64,000 nt of DNA from Dryococelus australis (GCA_029891345.1 CM056994.1:142870457-142934456); one strand, 5' to 3'; counted from the first letter of the stretch, positions 47,255-60,567 are shown. Translations and numbers: made by a program. The notes: generated by a model not told the origin, from the letters alone.

Positions 47255-50200
47255 CTGATGTTAACGAGACGTTAAATAAAAACTAGCGTGTTACTGACGA
47301 TAGGCATTGCAAGATCCCCTTTCGTAGTTGAGATGTACAGTTTAAAGGTACACGGAGTGTACTGTGGCATCTCGATATTGAAATGGCTACTTGTTGTGAT
47401 CCGGGCCCGGCAAGGTGTCATGCTCGGGTAGGACAGTGAGAGGCTAATGCCGCCGGTGAGACGATAATAAAGCATCGCCGCCTCTAAATAAGTGAGGATA
47501 GTGAGTTGATTACTTACCGTCTCATGTGCGAGCAGTTAGGCGCTCTCACGTTACCCAGGCTGCTTGTAAAACCAGGCACAAGGTTCTTACAGCTCTGCCA
47601 CTACTAGCACGCACTTGCATATTCACCCAAGCTATAACAATGCTCTATCTTATTCCGCGCTATTCATTCACCGCCAATAACACTCAGTCAATTGCCACCA
47701 TTTTCACTCATTTTTACGGTCATTATTTTTCGTAATTAATTTCCCATTTTAAAAACACCCACTCATTCTTCATCCTATTACTTTAACACATAGAACGTTT
47801 ATCACTTTGGTTTTTTCATCTCAGTGGTTTACATACTCGCAAGAGCATGCCAGAAGGAAAGCCAATTACTTCTAAACATGTCTCTTCATTTCTACGTAGC
47901 AAAATTGGTGCACTGATACGAATCGACGCTAACGTATTAAGAGTGACGATTATGAATAATTTTATTTCGAAAGAAACAATTTTCAGGACGTGGCCATTTT
48001 CTTTCGTACCTATTTCCAGTGTTAGCTGCACCAGCAAGTCAAAATAAACAGTCGATACTCTTAATCGACACTCACTAGACGATACGTGGTTCCCAAATTA
48101 ACCTTACCTGCTATCTTCCTCCTATGGCGAGGCATTTCTATTTCCTGGAGATTCAGAGGCAGATTTCCAAGTGTAGGATACATGGCTGACATTGCTATGT
48201 GCAAGAGTGTTTAATCAGGATATTCCCGTTCCATGCTATATCATACCACGGCTATTCTGCCTGGCCTCACTCCCGTCGACCACTATGTGAGCTTTTAAGC
48301 ACCACCAGTATGTCTCTTGTTTGCTTACATTTCTCTAAACAATATTCAGCTAAACACCTTGAGATTTAGTGTAATCGACATTTCTTGATGATTCTAGTTT
48401 TCACCGTCTTAAAAGCTTACAGAATATTGGCAACATGACAAGTAGTTACATCTTATTTGAAATTCAATGTCTAAATTATTATTCCATGATATCGGGATTA
48501 GGGATATTAATAACAGATTCATTTTTCTTCAAGTTTGGCTGCTAGAGTGCGAGTCGTTATATCTGAAGCAGATTGAATGAAAATTCGTGTTTCTGTAGCC
48601 TTTCTGCTTTCCCAGAGCTAATCACAAGTAAACTATGTATACATTGGAGAAGACAATGCATTACTCGCTTAAACTGAAGTGAAAAAAATTAGCAAAAATG
48701 CAGAAAACAAATGTGCAAAAAAATACAATATGTACCAAATCAAGAAGTAGGTTTACCAAACAAATTCCGAAGTAGGCAACGTGAAAAATGGCAAAGGACA
48801 TTCAACAGCTCTCAGAGAAGTCAGTATACATATCTCGATGTGAGTAATCCAGTCGCCAACTTATTAAATATAATATATATGAACCAAAAATCTTAATAGA
48901 AAGAAAATAATGGAAACACAAAGGACAAAAAATACAAAGAAGCATTTTAAAGATCAAAATATATTATTTATGGCAATAAATTAACCAAATAAATTATAAA
49001 AAGCATATGAAAATCGAAGCGATTCGCCAAAGGCACAAATTTCACTGTTGTATTTTATTTTATAATGATCATTTATAAGCAGGAAGAACGCACAAGCAGG
49101 CTTTAAAATTCTCAGTTAATTGCAACCAGGAGTCGGGCCAGCAAAAAACCACGGGCTGAGCTTCCATAGATGAAGCAGGTAACCGTAGGAATTAGTATTT
49201 ACGGTGCAATGTCGTCTGGGAACTTCGGCACGTGCTCGCTCGCGCCTATCGGTGCTCGCTCGACTGTAAACCTATTAAGTATTAACAATAGCACACAATA
49301 CATGGACACGTAACATTTAACTATTCTCAGACTCGAAAACTGATGTATTCCTTGTCCGCCGCACCATTAGCATAACTTCGGTGAAGACTTGCTAAAGACA
49401 AGATACAAATAACATGATAGAAACCTGTCCTCGGTATTATGGGCGGTGGCCAATTCAATTTCTTTCTATGGCCTTTTGTTTAGTGTTCATTGTTTTTTTC
49501 TGCTGTCTGCAGTTCAAACCACGTATCACAAGTATAAAAGATTATTTGTAATATATGCATTTAATCAAATGTTTAAGATAAACTATTTCAAATCATGCCT
49601 GAATATCGAAATTTCAATAATTTGGGGTTATTATCTGATAACTCATCATCTTTAAAGTAATGCTTTCATTTAAAATTCAGTATGTGCATTCTACATTTCA
49701 ACATATACCCATTCAAACTTATAAGGTTAAAATAATTTAGCGAGCTGACGACTGTGATGCTTAAATTTCTTAACACTAACTCATATTTACATGTAACCTA
49801 ATGTAAACATAGGAGACGAGAGTGTAAAAAGGGAAGTAAGCATTCGTGTAAATACAAATCACAAAAATTAAATGAATATATCAGTCCGGATTAAATTGCT
49901 GTGTCTATTGCTAAAATAAGTCGAATTAATAAATACATGTTTGGCAACTGACGCAGTTTAGTTTAACTGTCACAGTAACCAAACTATACCATTGCCATTC
50001 AAAATCTAAGATGAAAAATATATACTACTAGGATGGGCTGGCTGCTCTTAGCAGCCAAGAGAGTTGGGATGAATATCATTACGTCATAAAAATGTGGTTT
50101 GCATAACGCTTCTGAGCACTGTCAACTGTGAAAGCATAATGCTGTTTCAGATGTAGGAGTTGTATTGCACTAAGGAAAAACAGGGAGTGGTAAAATGTGC

Positions 50201-50745
50201 ATCTCACGTCTAGCAGGAAAATGTGAAAACTGAAACATTATTTTTGACGTATATATGAATAGGGTACAGCGAAGTAATTCAGACAGTGGGCTTTTTGGAC
50301 AATTTTAAGGTTTTGCACATGCTATGTAGAAAATAAAGATGCCATGCTGTTGATTCATGTGTCATAGTGAAGGTCTGAGTGTTATTACAAGTATACGGTT
50401 TGTTTTGCATAAGTGCTGGTGTTCCGAAAAAAGCAACATATTTGTTTCTTATTGAGGGGAAGTGAGTAATACCTGCCCTATGCATGCCATGTAATTTTTC
50501 AGTGCCAATACGTAAGCATTAATTGCTTTCATGTCGTGTGTATGGAGGCCGCGTCCTCGGTATGTAGCCGTACCTGAACCTGCATTGCAGCGCTTTTTGT
50601 CGTTTGGCCCAAGAATTACATCCAGCTATGCTACAGCGTGGCTTGTGGGGCTTTTTGGATATGAATTCGAGGGGTTATTCTGACACCTTACAGCTTTGTA
50701 TATATTCTTCTGAAATACTGAAAATATTACCCCCGAATTTATTTT
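47255..50745. other. Gene-free intergenic stretch
   Basis: No confident features. A slightly GC-richer segment near 49.13-49.28 kb contains a repeated GTGCTCGCTCG word. Confidence 0.4.
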
Positions 50746-50747
50746 CA

Positions 50748-52371
50748 GATGGTAAGACATGAAAACAAATTTACGTCTGCAATGGGAGAATGAAGCAATG
50801 AGACGGGCTGTAACGCTTGTTATAGAGGGGAATCTGTCGTTACTAGAAGCAAGACAACTATTTAAAGTGCAATATACAACCTTGTATACAAGAAAAAAGA
50901 CAAAAGGAAATTAGCTTCATGGCTTACAAGATATAGTACCTGCACCAGTGAATGAAGCATCTTTAGGCCATCCTTCTGTTTTCACAAACGAAATGGAGAA
51001 GTCCCTCGCTGATCGTGTGAAACTTTTAGAAAGGCGTGGATTTTACCTGACTCAGAAAGAACTTCGTCTAACGTCATATTCTTATGCCTTGACATGTGAC
51101 GTTGAGGAACCACATTCCTGGAAAGAAAACTAAATTTCGGGAAAGATTGGTGTTTAGATTTTACCGGCGAAATGGCCTTAGTTTAAGAAAGCCTGAAGGT
51201 CTGCCTAAGGCAAGAGCAGCTGGGGTCAACAAAGAGGCTGTTAGTTCTTACTTCGATTTACTGGCCAATGTAATCACTGAGTTCGCTCTCCACAATAAGC
51301 CCACACACATATTTAATATGGACGAAAGTGGGCTTCCTTTAAACAATCGGCCACCAAAAATAACAGCACAGACAGGGGAAAAAATAAGTAATTTGTCTCA
51401 CAAGTTTCGAGAGGAGAGAAAATGTAACCGTTGTAGCATGCTACAGCGCCGCTGAATCATACATCCCGCCACTGGTCATTTTTGAGGGAATATGCCAGCG
51501 TCCGTAAATAACGGATATCTCCCTAATGGATCAGTTGTCTGCACGAATGAAAATGGATACAAAAACGAAAAAATATTTATGAAATTTTATGAATACTTCC
51601 AAGAACATCGTGTACTAGGAAGAGTACTTCTGATTTTAGATGGCCATTCATCTCATGCAGCCCTTCAGTTCTTGTGTATTGCCAAACCAACGACATTGAA
51701 GTGTTGTGCCTTCCACCACACACTACACACGTGTTTCAGCCTCTCGATCGTTGTGTTTTTAAGGCATTAAAAGCTAATATCACTGCGAAATTACATCATT
51801 TGTTCACAGGCATCTAGGATAAAATATAACTAAGATACAACTGAATGCACTATTCAATTAAACTTGGAAGGCAACAGCAGCTGTTGTACTAGCTTTTAAT
51901 AGGTTTGCATGCACAGGAATATTTCCTTTCAGGCCCCAAGCAATCTAGGACCTCCGCTCTTCAGCTTCTGACACATATTCATATTCCACTGCCAAGAACA
52001 CCAATAAGTCAAATGATGTGAAGAATGAAGAGAGATTCCAAGCCCAACAGGTTATGCCTAACACTTCTAAGGCCCCTGCCAATGTAATTTCGAAAACATC
52101 AATCCGAGACGTTCTCCAGTCCTGAGAAAACTGTAATCAAAAGAGCTCGAACACAGGCATGAGCTTGCCACAGCACATTACCACAGAATGTAATAGTTGA
52201 CAAGGCCGACACAGACGACTGCAAATGCGGATTCTGCGGTGTAAGCTACTACTAGAAGCCATCTAGCCTAAAAGGTGATAGATTCGCTGCCAGAACTGTG
52301 ATATATGGTACCATGAAAAGTGCGTTGGAGCTGAAGAAATAAAGCAATTCATGTGTGGTAAATGCTGCTAA
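50748..52371 (+). pseudogene. pogo/Tigger (jerky-like) DDE transposase with C-terminal zinc finger, decayed
   Basis: pogo-type transposases cut and paste DNA at TA sites. The order is intact though frames are broken. An N-terminal psq-type helix-turn-helix lies at 50790-50910 (MRRAVTLVIEGNLSLLEARQ). A CENP-B-type DNA-binding region lies at 50948-51130 (LGHPSVFTNEMEKSLADRV). The DDE core has THIFNMDESGL with its Asp at 51321-51323 and LLILDGHSSH with its Asp at 51639-51641. The third acidic region (family form H.LQPLD) is present only in a shifted frame near 51730. A C-terminal Cys/His zinc-binding region from 52219 (CKCGFC, later WYHEKC and CGKCC in shifted frames) ends at a stop at 52371. 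Several indels and stops inactivate it. Terminal inverted repeats were not located. Confidence 0.88.
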
Positions 52372-52374
52372 ACT

Positions 52375-52975
52375 AATTTTGGAATGACGAGAAGAACTAC
52401 TCGTACAAACAATTAATGTTTTTTTTTATATGGCATGCCATGTCTAATTAAACAACTTTTTTTCCGATTGTTCTGGAGATAATGTTTGAATATTACAGTT
52501 GTTTCAAACTATAATATAATTTATACACTGCTATCCATATTGTCACACCATCATATCCAAACAACCCCCTCGAAATTTCTTCACTTTTAATTTGACGAGT
52601 AATTAAGATAGCTTGATTCCAACATCGCCATTTCATTGGATTGTAACTATTTATGTTCCTATAGAGAGGCAAAGTAATACACTAGTTGTATGTCTTGAAT
52701 AAATCCTCTGTGCTACAAAAAAATTTTTAAACTGAGATTCTTTGTTAAGCTATTTAAATTGCCCCGCTATACATTAGTAGCGGAATTTCAGCGTTATCGC
52801 ATATATAGATTGCCTGCATTAACATCGATTTCTGGTAGTCTAAGTGTTGTAACATCTTCGGATATTTTCGGGAAATTACGAAAGGATATTTCACGTTATA
52901 AAATGTGATTATAATAAGGAACCTCCTTCACCACACATAAAAGAGTGACTACCATATTATAATTTTATCGGCAAC
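52375..52975. other. Gene-free, probably pogo 3' flank
   Basis: AT-rich; no feature recognised. Confidence 0.4.
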
Positions 52976-52977
52976 AG

Positions 52978-53215
52978 GCGCCGCGGTGGCTAATACGTTA
53001 TATCGTTCCCACGAAGGCTAACCGGGTTCAATCTCCGGCCGGATCACTCCCGGATATTTGTAAGTGGAAATCGTGCCGGACGATGCCGCTAGACGGCAGA
53101 TTTTCTAGGGGATTCCACCATTCTAGGGCATTCCACCGCTGCTCCAGTCTCATCTCATTTCATCCCCTTTGGATCTCAATACCTCGTTAAGAACCATCCA
53201 AATATCTCAACCCAA
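52978..53215 (+). mobile_element. tRNA-derived SINE, copy 3
   Basis: Box A CGCCGCGGTGGCTAATACG (from 52979) and box B GGGTTCAATCTCC (53024-53036) are both good. The body includes GCCGGACGATGCCGCTAGAC and a duplicated ATTCCACC.TTCTAGGG segment. Confidence 0.75.
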
Positions 53216-53249
53216 CTTATCCGCAGCAAAAAAATAATAATAGCTTGCT

Positions 53250-53440
53250 GGGCTTGGTGAGGTAAATTTCCATTTACAAAACTGGCACGTAGGATTCATA
53301 CCGGACGATAATGCTGATCGGCGGGTTTTCTTTAAGATCAGCGTTTCCACCGCATTTGCATTCTGGAGCTGCTTCATACTCAAATCGCTTGACACTCATC
53401 GGCTCTCCGAATCCCGTTATTAATACATGCTTACATCTCT
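53250..53440 (+). mobile_element. Truncated SINE related to copy 3
   Basis: ACCGGACGATAATGCTGATC and GCGGGTTTTCTTTAAGATC align with the body of the preceding copy (GCCGGACGATGCCGC..., AGATTTTCT). Box A is missing or degraded, so this is a 5'-truncated or diverged neighbour. Confidence 0.5.
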
Positions 53441-53444
53441 CCAC

Positions 53445-56435
53445 TCCGTTAAAAAAGTTAAAGAAACTTATTGTCACACTCAGTTTGGTTTTGGTGTCCT
53501 TGAAGTATTTCAGCCTCTTAAAACGTTTGCTTCAAATTTTAATTAATTAGACGTAAAAAGAAAACACAATTGGCAGGTTCGATTCGTCCTACTAAGTACC
53601 ATTTCCAGGTGGTAATGATAGGTGACAATTCTTGTTGCCTTCGGAAATGTTTATTTTGCATACCCTAGACGAAAGGAAATATAGAAAGCTTCCGTATTAT
53701 CTTGATAGGCTGGAATATTTAGCGTTCCTTTACTAATGGATCGTGTGCCCGTACTTTAGTTAGAAATATTTCCAAAAGTAGAAACGTTATACTATCCGTC
53801 TGGAAGATAAGCATTTATTTATAACACCTGAAAACGTAAAACTGTAAAATCGTACAATGTTTCATTTTAAAAATTATAACCGAAGGCATGGTGGGAACAA
53901 GCATTCATACCAGCCCTTTTATTCTTTTTCAAAACTGTTATCAGAAGTATCAAACATAATAATTTTGTTAATTTTTAGGATTGATCCCATACCATCATCT
54001 ACATTACAACTTTTAGAAAATGTTCAGTATTTCTCTTCATCACAAACTTGAACGTTTAACTGCGCACTCGACATATTTGTCGGAAATCCTCCCTCTGGTT
54101 TCGGGAATACATCTTTCTTCTAAGTATTGTTGTATCAAAACTCAATATATTACTTCGGAACGTGAGCTGGTGTAAGAAAAAAGAAGTTTCAAGGAGAATT
54201 TCGAGAATATTTTTCTTATTCACATTATTGGTGCTCGTTTTTTTTTTTTTTTGGAGTCACAGCATTTAATTTTTTTTTTGTTTACGTAGCTAAACACTGA
54301 AACAGGAAAGTCAAAACCCAAATTAAACGAAATTAGGAAAAAAATTATAAGAAATCAAGAAGAATGTTCGACGCAAATCTGTCACAGTTGGTTATATGAA
54401 CAAATGAGCTAGAATTTCGGAAGGTTGTCAACTGCACAAAAGTAAACACATAAATATCATACACGTTTATTGCTTACTTGGGGTTCCAACCCAGATCTTC
54501 ACAGTACGCAGGTAGAGCTTCATACAAAGTATAGGCCAAGCAGGACACTGAAGTAGAAAGGGAAATTAACTTTACTTGCAAAATATTCGTGGTGGTAGTA
54601 ATGATTAAGCGAATAAATAAAATAGACTACAATTGAATACACTACAAAATACAATATTCAAGATACGGGAAAATGTAACACAGAAAAAATTTACCTTTTC
54701 TTCATATCTTAAGTGAATGTTTCTGATCTGATTTATATATGACCATCAATAAAAAAAGGTACGTTTGCTGACACCATAACACGTTTTTATAAAAGAAATT
54801 AATCTTGATATATGTTTACAGCTAAAAACATAAACAACTTTTGGGGGAATTATTTGGCGTCTTATACAGTATCGTGTAACAAAATAAAATAATGTTAAAT
54901 GTAGAATGGGATATGTAAGGACGACTGCGAAACAAGTTTTTAAAAGTAAACAATGATGATATTCAGTTGAAATTAACTGTTCAAAACTGCATTTCATAAG
55001 GATTTTTCTTTGTTCTTTGTCAAACGGTCTAATATACGACAAATCTGTATCCCGTAAAAATATATTTCTGTGAAAATTAAGTTATTTTTGTGAGACTGGG
55101 AACTTTCATTTCATTTACTTGATATTTCATGTAAAACAGTGAATGTTGTCCATTACTTCGGGGTAGACTAAAGGCGAATAATCGTTTAGCTTTCCTCATA
55201 TTATCATGGCCCATACTTGTCCTCAATATGGAAATACTGATATCTAAACACGAAAAAATATTCCTGTAACTTTAGCAGGATAATTTTTCAATAATAATAT
55301 TACTAAAAAAAATATACAACGGATAAGAAATTAAGTTTACCGTTTGTAATCTTATCAACCACTCGACAAAGAGTTGTATTCATACCGCAGATGTTCAGTA
55401 TACAACATCTTTTAACATACTTATAAGATATTCTGACGTGAGCAATACGTAACGGAGGGAAACTGATTTATTCTTAATGCTTATTCTTTCAGCATGTAAT
55501 ACACTTGCATATAAATGAGAATGGATTATTTCAATCAGTAGAATATTTCACTGAAACATCAGTTGCTCATCTACTGGCGAATCGTTGGAATCCAATAAGG
55601 TTCAAATTCCAGGCAAGTAAGTGCCATTTTCCGGAAATCAGCAGGAAGCATTCCTTAATATCCCGATCTGAAATTCATAATAATGAGTGAATGAGTGAAG
55701 AGATTTGGGCGGCTCTTAATATCGGGGGCTTCCTATCAGACGAGGGGTGAAGTGAGGAGTTTATGGAGCCGTGACGGAATGAAAGGACGGGGAAAATGGG
55801 ATATCCCTGAGAAAACTCGCTTACCAGCGGCATCGTCCAGCACAATTCCACCTTGTGAAGATCAATTGAATTGTACTGAATCAAGTACAGCAGTTTGAAG
55901 AGATCTACAGCTATATTCGCTGATTTTGAGCAGTTTCATCTGCTTAGATTTTATAAAGTGCATGTGTATATAAGTATATGTGTGAGAGTTTATATGTGTG
56001 TATTATATATATGTATATATGCCGAAATTCCCCTTACAAACTCCTAGGACTTGTAGAAGACATTGAGCAGAGACAATCTTTTGAATAGGAACATATGTCC
56101 GGAAAAGTACCGTTTACGTGCTACAACAATTTCAAATCAGGTGTATCACTCGTCTACTTCCGATAAGGGAAAGAGCAATATCTCGGATGTGCCTGTGTTG
56201 GTATGCAACCGGGTAGTCAATACATTACCTCAGACAATCATCTGATGGCACGTGACGTCTACTCTGCCTCGCCATCCTGCCTCGAGCCTAATTCACGAGC
56301 CTTTGCGTCTCCACAAAATTGAGTAAAAGTTTTCAGAATACACAGACATGATCCATGTGTATTACACAGCTGAATGTAATGGAAGAGCAACTCATCGGCT
56401 GTATCAAGAGCGTTATCTACAACGTGCGATATCAT
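53445..56435. other. Gene-free intergenic stretch
   Basis: AT-rich with T homopolymers near 54238-54254 and 54271-54280. A GC-richer 150 bp at 55.70-55.85 kb has short frames on both strands with no known domain. Confidence 0.4.
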
Positions 56436-56441
56436 CGTATA

Positions 56442-56678
56442 AAGGCTGTTCACGGTAAAATGAGCACTTTTTAAGGCCCTTATAAACATTTAATTTCGTC
56501 CAATATCCATCTTCCTGCTAATTTTTAATATAAACATTGCGATGCGACCAATAAACACAGTGTATACATTTCGCCACCACCAACATTTAATGTCTGAGAC
56601 TGCAATAAGATATATTTATTACCGGTTAATGCCTGTTGCGAGGGCCTTAAAAGTGCTCACTTTATCGTGAACAGCCTT
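56442..56678. mobile_element. Complete MITE, 237 bp, with TA target duplication
   Basis: The left end AAGGCTGTTCACGGTAAAAT (from 56442) and right end ATCGTGAACAGCCTT (to 56678) form inverted repeats of about 40 bp, continuing through GAGCACTTTTTAAGGCC and GGCCTTAAAAGTGCTC. TA dinucleotides flank both sides (56440-56441, 56679-56680), the target signature of Tc1/mariner/pogo elements. There is no coding capacity. Same family as 5859-6276 and 43151-43212. It sits just upstream of the mariner-type pseudogene; whether that is its source is unknown. Confidence 0.85.
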
Positions 56679-56719
56679 TACCCTTTTTGCCACAATTACT
56701 TAACGGCTCCAAGAACAAG

Positions 56720-57650
56720 GTACCTTCACCTCTGACAGGAACGACTGTGGTGTTCCAGAGAGAGGCCGCACTCCCGAATCGGAAGAGGCTCTACTGTATC
56801 ACGTTGAACAGAGCTTGTCAACCAGTGCGCTAACAATTGCGCGTCCAACGAGTGTTGCTCCTAGCATCGTCTTGCAGATTCTGCATAAGCAACAAATACA
56901 TCCTTACCACCTCCAAAGGGTACAGTCTTTGGATCCAGCTGATTTTGCACCATGTGTTGACTTCTGCACGTAGTTCCTGCACCGCTGCACCGACGAGCCC
57001 CTGTATCCACGTCGAGTTCTGTTCACAGATGAATTTAAATTCACTAGGGACAGTGTTCTCAATTCTCGAAACAGCCATGCCTGGGCAGACGAAAACGCTA
57101 ATGCCACGCATGTCCAGGGATTCCAGCATAGATTATCGATCAATATGTGGGCAGGCATTCTGGATGGTCATGTTATTGGGCCGTATCTTCTTCCACCCAG
57201 GCTAACGGGTGCCGCGTACGTGATCTTCCTACTAGAATAATTGCGCCTGTTTTTGGATGCTGTGCCATTGAACGTTCGTCAATAAATGTGGTTTCAGAAC
57301 GATGGTGCACCGCCTCACTTTACACATGACGTTCGGAGACAGCTTAATCGCAGATTCGGGCAAAGATGGAAAGGGCGAGGTGATCCAACAACGGGATGAT
57401 CCAACACCATGATCGCCGGATTAAACTTCATTGGACTATTTCTTGTAGAGTCGTGTGAAGAGTATGTTTGTACGAGACTCCTGTAGAGGAAGAGGGATAT
57501 CTGCTGGCACGAGTTATGATCGCTGCAAAACTAATTGACGGGTCACTAGGTGTAATGGAGCGAGTGTACCGAAACAATATTCGTAGGTAGAATGTGTGCA
57601 AACGACGTTGGTGGTCACTACATCGAGCCACTTTTTTGGTGTATCAGTAA
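56720..57650 (+). pseudogene. Tc1/mariner-superfamily transposase, decayed
   Basis: Resembles the transposases often labelled mariner- or Tc3-like in insects. From the N-terminus: VLQILHKQQIHPYHLQRVQ (about 56870-56925); RVLFTDEFKF, with the first catalytic Asp at 57028-57030; INMWAGILDGHVIGPYLLPP (57140-57200); DAVPLNVRQ, stop, then MWFQNDGAPPHFTHDVRRQL, with the second Asp at 57301-57303; and LNFIGLFL near 57421, where the third acidic residue is replaced by Gly (57433-57435). The tail runs to GGHYIEPLFW (57640). At least four stops or frameshifts plus the lost catalytic residue show it is dead. Confidence 0.88.
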
Positions 57651-57654
57651 CGTA

Positions 57655-57970
57655 TGCTACACATCCTTTCTAAAATTATTGTTGGATTTAACTGTACACA
57701 GAAGTGTTATTGGACTTTATTATTACTTTTCTTTATTGTTCCCATGGCATTGTTACCTAATGAATTTGATTGTTAGAAATACAATGCACTGAATCACATC
57801 TAATTAAATTACGTACACAGAAGAATACGCGGGTAACATCTCATTTGAAATGGTTGTAGCATAGAAACAGTACATTCCTGGACATGGGTTCATATAAAAA
57901 ATATTGTCTACACACAGTCTCCTCTACGCGTGTTAAGAGTCTGTAAGGGGAATTTCCGAGCACTCGATTT
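57655..57970. other. Gene-free stretch
   Basis: Nothing recognised. Confidence 0.4.
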
Positions 57971-57971
57971 G

Positions 57972-57987
57972 TGTGTGTGTGTGTGTG

Positions 57988-58040
<53 letters not shown>
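57972..58040. repeat. Compound (GT)n(TA)n microsatellite
   Basis: About 18 bp of GT followed by about 48 bp of perfect TA, ending in ACACAC. The TA part can extrude as a cruciform. Confidence 0.95.
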
Positions 58041-58043
<3 letters not shown>

Positions 58044-58044
58044 G

Positions 58045-59615
58045 TAAAATAAAACATATCGCTCTGGTATTGCCACTAAACTGCGCTCCTGCCGAAATCC
58101 AGTAACTTAAAGAAATATGCGGGACGTAACACATATTAGTAGCCTCTATTAAAAGGCACTACATTATGAGTGTACAAAGAAACATTGAAAACACTGATCG
58201 TTGAAGGTGTTAAGAATGAGCGCATGACAATGTAGAAATATCTTTGAACCGTTCGCTATAATGCGATTCAAACACATAAATATAATAAATGGCGTGGCAT
58301 ATGTTTTTAAACGTGTGTTTGTTTGAAGACATATTTCCATAAAGTAACATGTCCTTATGAATGTTTCGCCAAACAAAATATTTTCTTTCGGACAGTACAC
58401 TATTCTCATCGAAATTTCATTATTTTACTCAAGTTATTTTCACGTGCGCAGAGTGGAGTCTGTTTGTGAAAGAAAGTAAATAGAAATACAAGCATCTCTT
58501 AGAGGTAGTAGTGGCATTGTACGTATTTCTCACAAATGCATCACAGTACTAATAAATATACCTTTACGATTGACCTTTTCTGCATACTACGTATTTGCCT
58601 ACATTTGGTTACGTTTGGAGCCCAGCATATTTAATTGGAACGTTCGGTTATCTTTCCCTTAAATGACGCATCGAAAACAAATGCTTTGATTTACATGAAT
58701 TCTTGTAACAGTTTATCTGATACAAATTTCCTTAAAATATTTTTTTTTTTTCCTATTTTGCACGCTTAAAAAAAGTGGCCCTAATTTTATGGAAAAGTGC
58801 TGGTAAAAATGAATTCAGAGTTGTCCGTAAGCTCTCCGTAAAATTACAAACACATCGATTTTTTAAAAAAGGAATTTCTGTTAAATTCACTGAATCTCTC
58901 CTTTAATTAGCTAGTTTGTTTTCTGTTACTCTGGTTTAAATAAATTCTAATATCGATTTTATTTGAATTTTCATTATGTGGGTGTTCTACGATGCATAAA
59001 AAATATATTTAATAAAGTTAAAATGTTTTATGCTTAAGAAAAATTTGAACCCGAGTCAAAAAGTTGCAAGTTCACAACCCTAACGACTTACCTACAACTC
59101 TGATATAAATAAACTGGTATGAGGTTTGATTTTCTATATAAGTTACATAAGGAACTTATATCAGTTTGTATTAAACTTTGTGTATTTTAAGTTTTGCTAA
59201 GTGTTACAGACGTCTATTGCTACTTTTTAATGTTTAAAAGAACAGGAGTTAGTGAAATGGATAACCTTTTTTGCCGCAGAAACGATAATTTTCTTGCTAC
59301 AATGGCGAAGAAAGCTTCGTGTGGACTCGCCATTGTTCGCGCCCGAAACCCGAAGTTATAGGAAATACGCAGAATTTCCGTGTTTTGTATTTACGCACTT
59401 ATCTCCCTTTTTCGTCATAACGGATTGCGTTTCCGTATATTTACTCTGGATTTTCGTAAAAATTTCTGTAAATATGCAAACAATTTTAATAGTGTGGTGT
59501 TCCATTTAAGAGATACAACAAGTAGCTTTTTCCACAACAAACTTTATTGATACAATAACAGACGTTTGTAGACTAGTCGGAAGGGTAGGAGTAGAAACAT
59601 CTATAAACTGCTAGT
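58045..59615. other. AT-rich gene-free stretch with a possible tRNA-like fragment
   Basis: On the minus strand at about 59040-59110 a GGGTTCAAATTT word follows GTTGTAGGTAAGTCGTTAGG, a weak SINE-like arrangement. Otherwise empty. Confidence 0.3.
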
Positions 59616-59618
59616 TAT

Positions 59619-59620
<2 letters not shown>

Positions 59621-59688
<68 letters not shown>
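59621..59688. repeat. (AT)n microsatellite
   Basis: About 67 bp of uninterrupted AT. Confidence 0.95.
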
Positions 59689-59689
<1 letters not shown>

Positions 59690-59691
<2 letters not shown>

Positions 59692-60565
59692 AGCAAGGAG
59701 CGGCTACATTTCTCAACAGTCACCAGGCAGCCTTTAAAACTTGCCAAGATCGTTCTCATTTTGATAACAATGCCAACCTGTACTTATTTTTCTCTTTTAG
59801 AACGACTTTAATTTTAACTGACACAATTCTCACAACTAAAATTCCTAATTGCAATGTATTGGGTTGGACACTTTTTCTGAAACGTGCAAACTTGATGTAC
59901 GTAAGTTTTTCATGCCAAAAAAAAAAATATTGTGCTATTTTCCATGTTAAAGTGGATATAAAAGCCAAAGTGATGTGTATTAATAAAGGGCGCGATAAAT
60001 TCGCATTTGTCGGTCGAGTGTTTCAGGTAACGAAGTTAGTGCGGGGCATCGCACTAGCGCGATAGCGGGCGACTCCTGCATTTTGGCTATGACGCCGAAA
60101 AACAAGGCGCAATTAGTTCTCGCCATACTTTTCCTTTTAATCGATCACCGCTGTCCCCTGGCTGCTGTTTGTTCAAAACAGCACAGTATCGTGCCCATCA
60201 GTGTCCGGGCTAATTGAAGGGAGGGATGGGCAGAGCGGAGAGTCGTGCAGTATGTAGTTTTTCTTTTCTTTTTTTTTAAATTTTTTACTGCCACCCTGTT
60301 TTATTTTCAACCAATAGAGTTATCGCACGCAGGCAGGCAGAGTATGGTATAAATAGGCCACTTACAGCAAATAATGACAGGGATTCAGAGTGTTTTTTAT
60401 TAGATGAGGCAGTGGGATATATAAGGAGTTAAGGAATGATGCAAAATTTTTTTCTTGAATATTTGATAAATGACTGGGTAGGTGAAGAGGTGGGAAGAGA
60501 GAGCAAGATCATTAATGCGAAAGTATGTATGTTTCCACTTGAATGGCTGTGGGACTTGTAGTACC
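59690..60565. other. Gene-free stretch with GC-richer centre
   Basis: 59.98-60.24 kb is GC-richer. Frames are short with no known domain. Confidence 0.35.
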
Positions 60566-60567
60566 AT

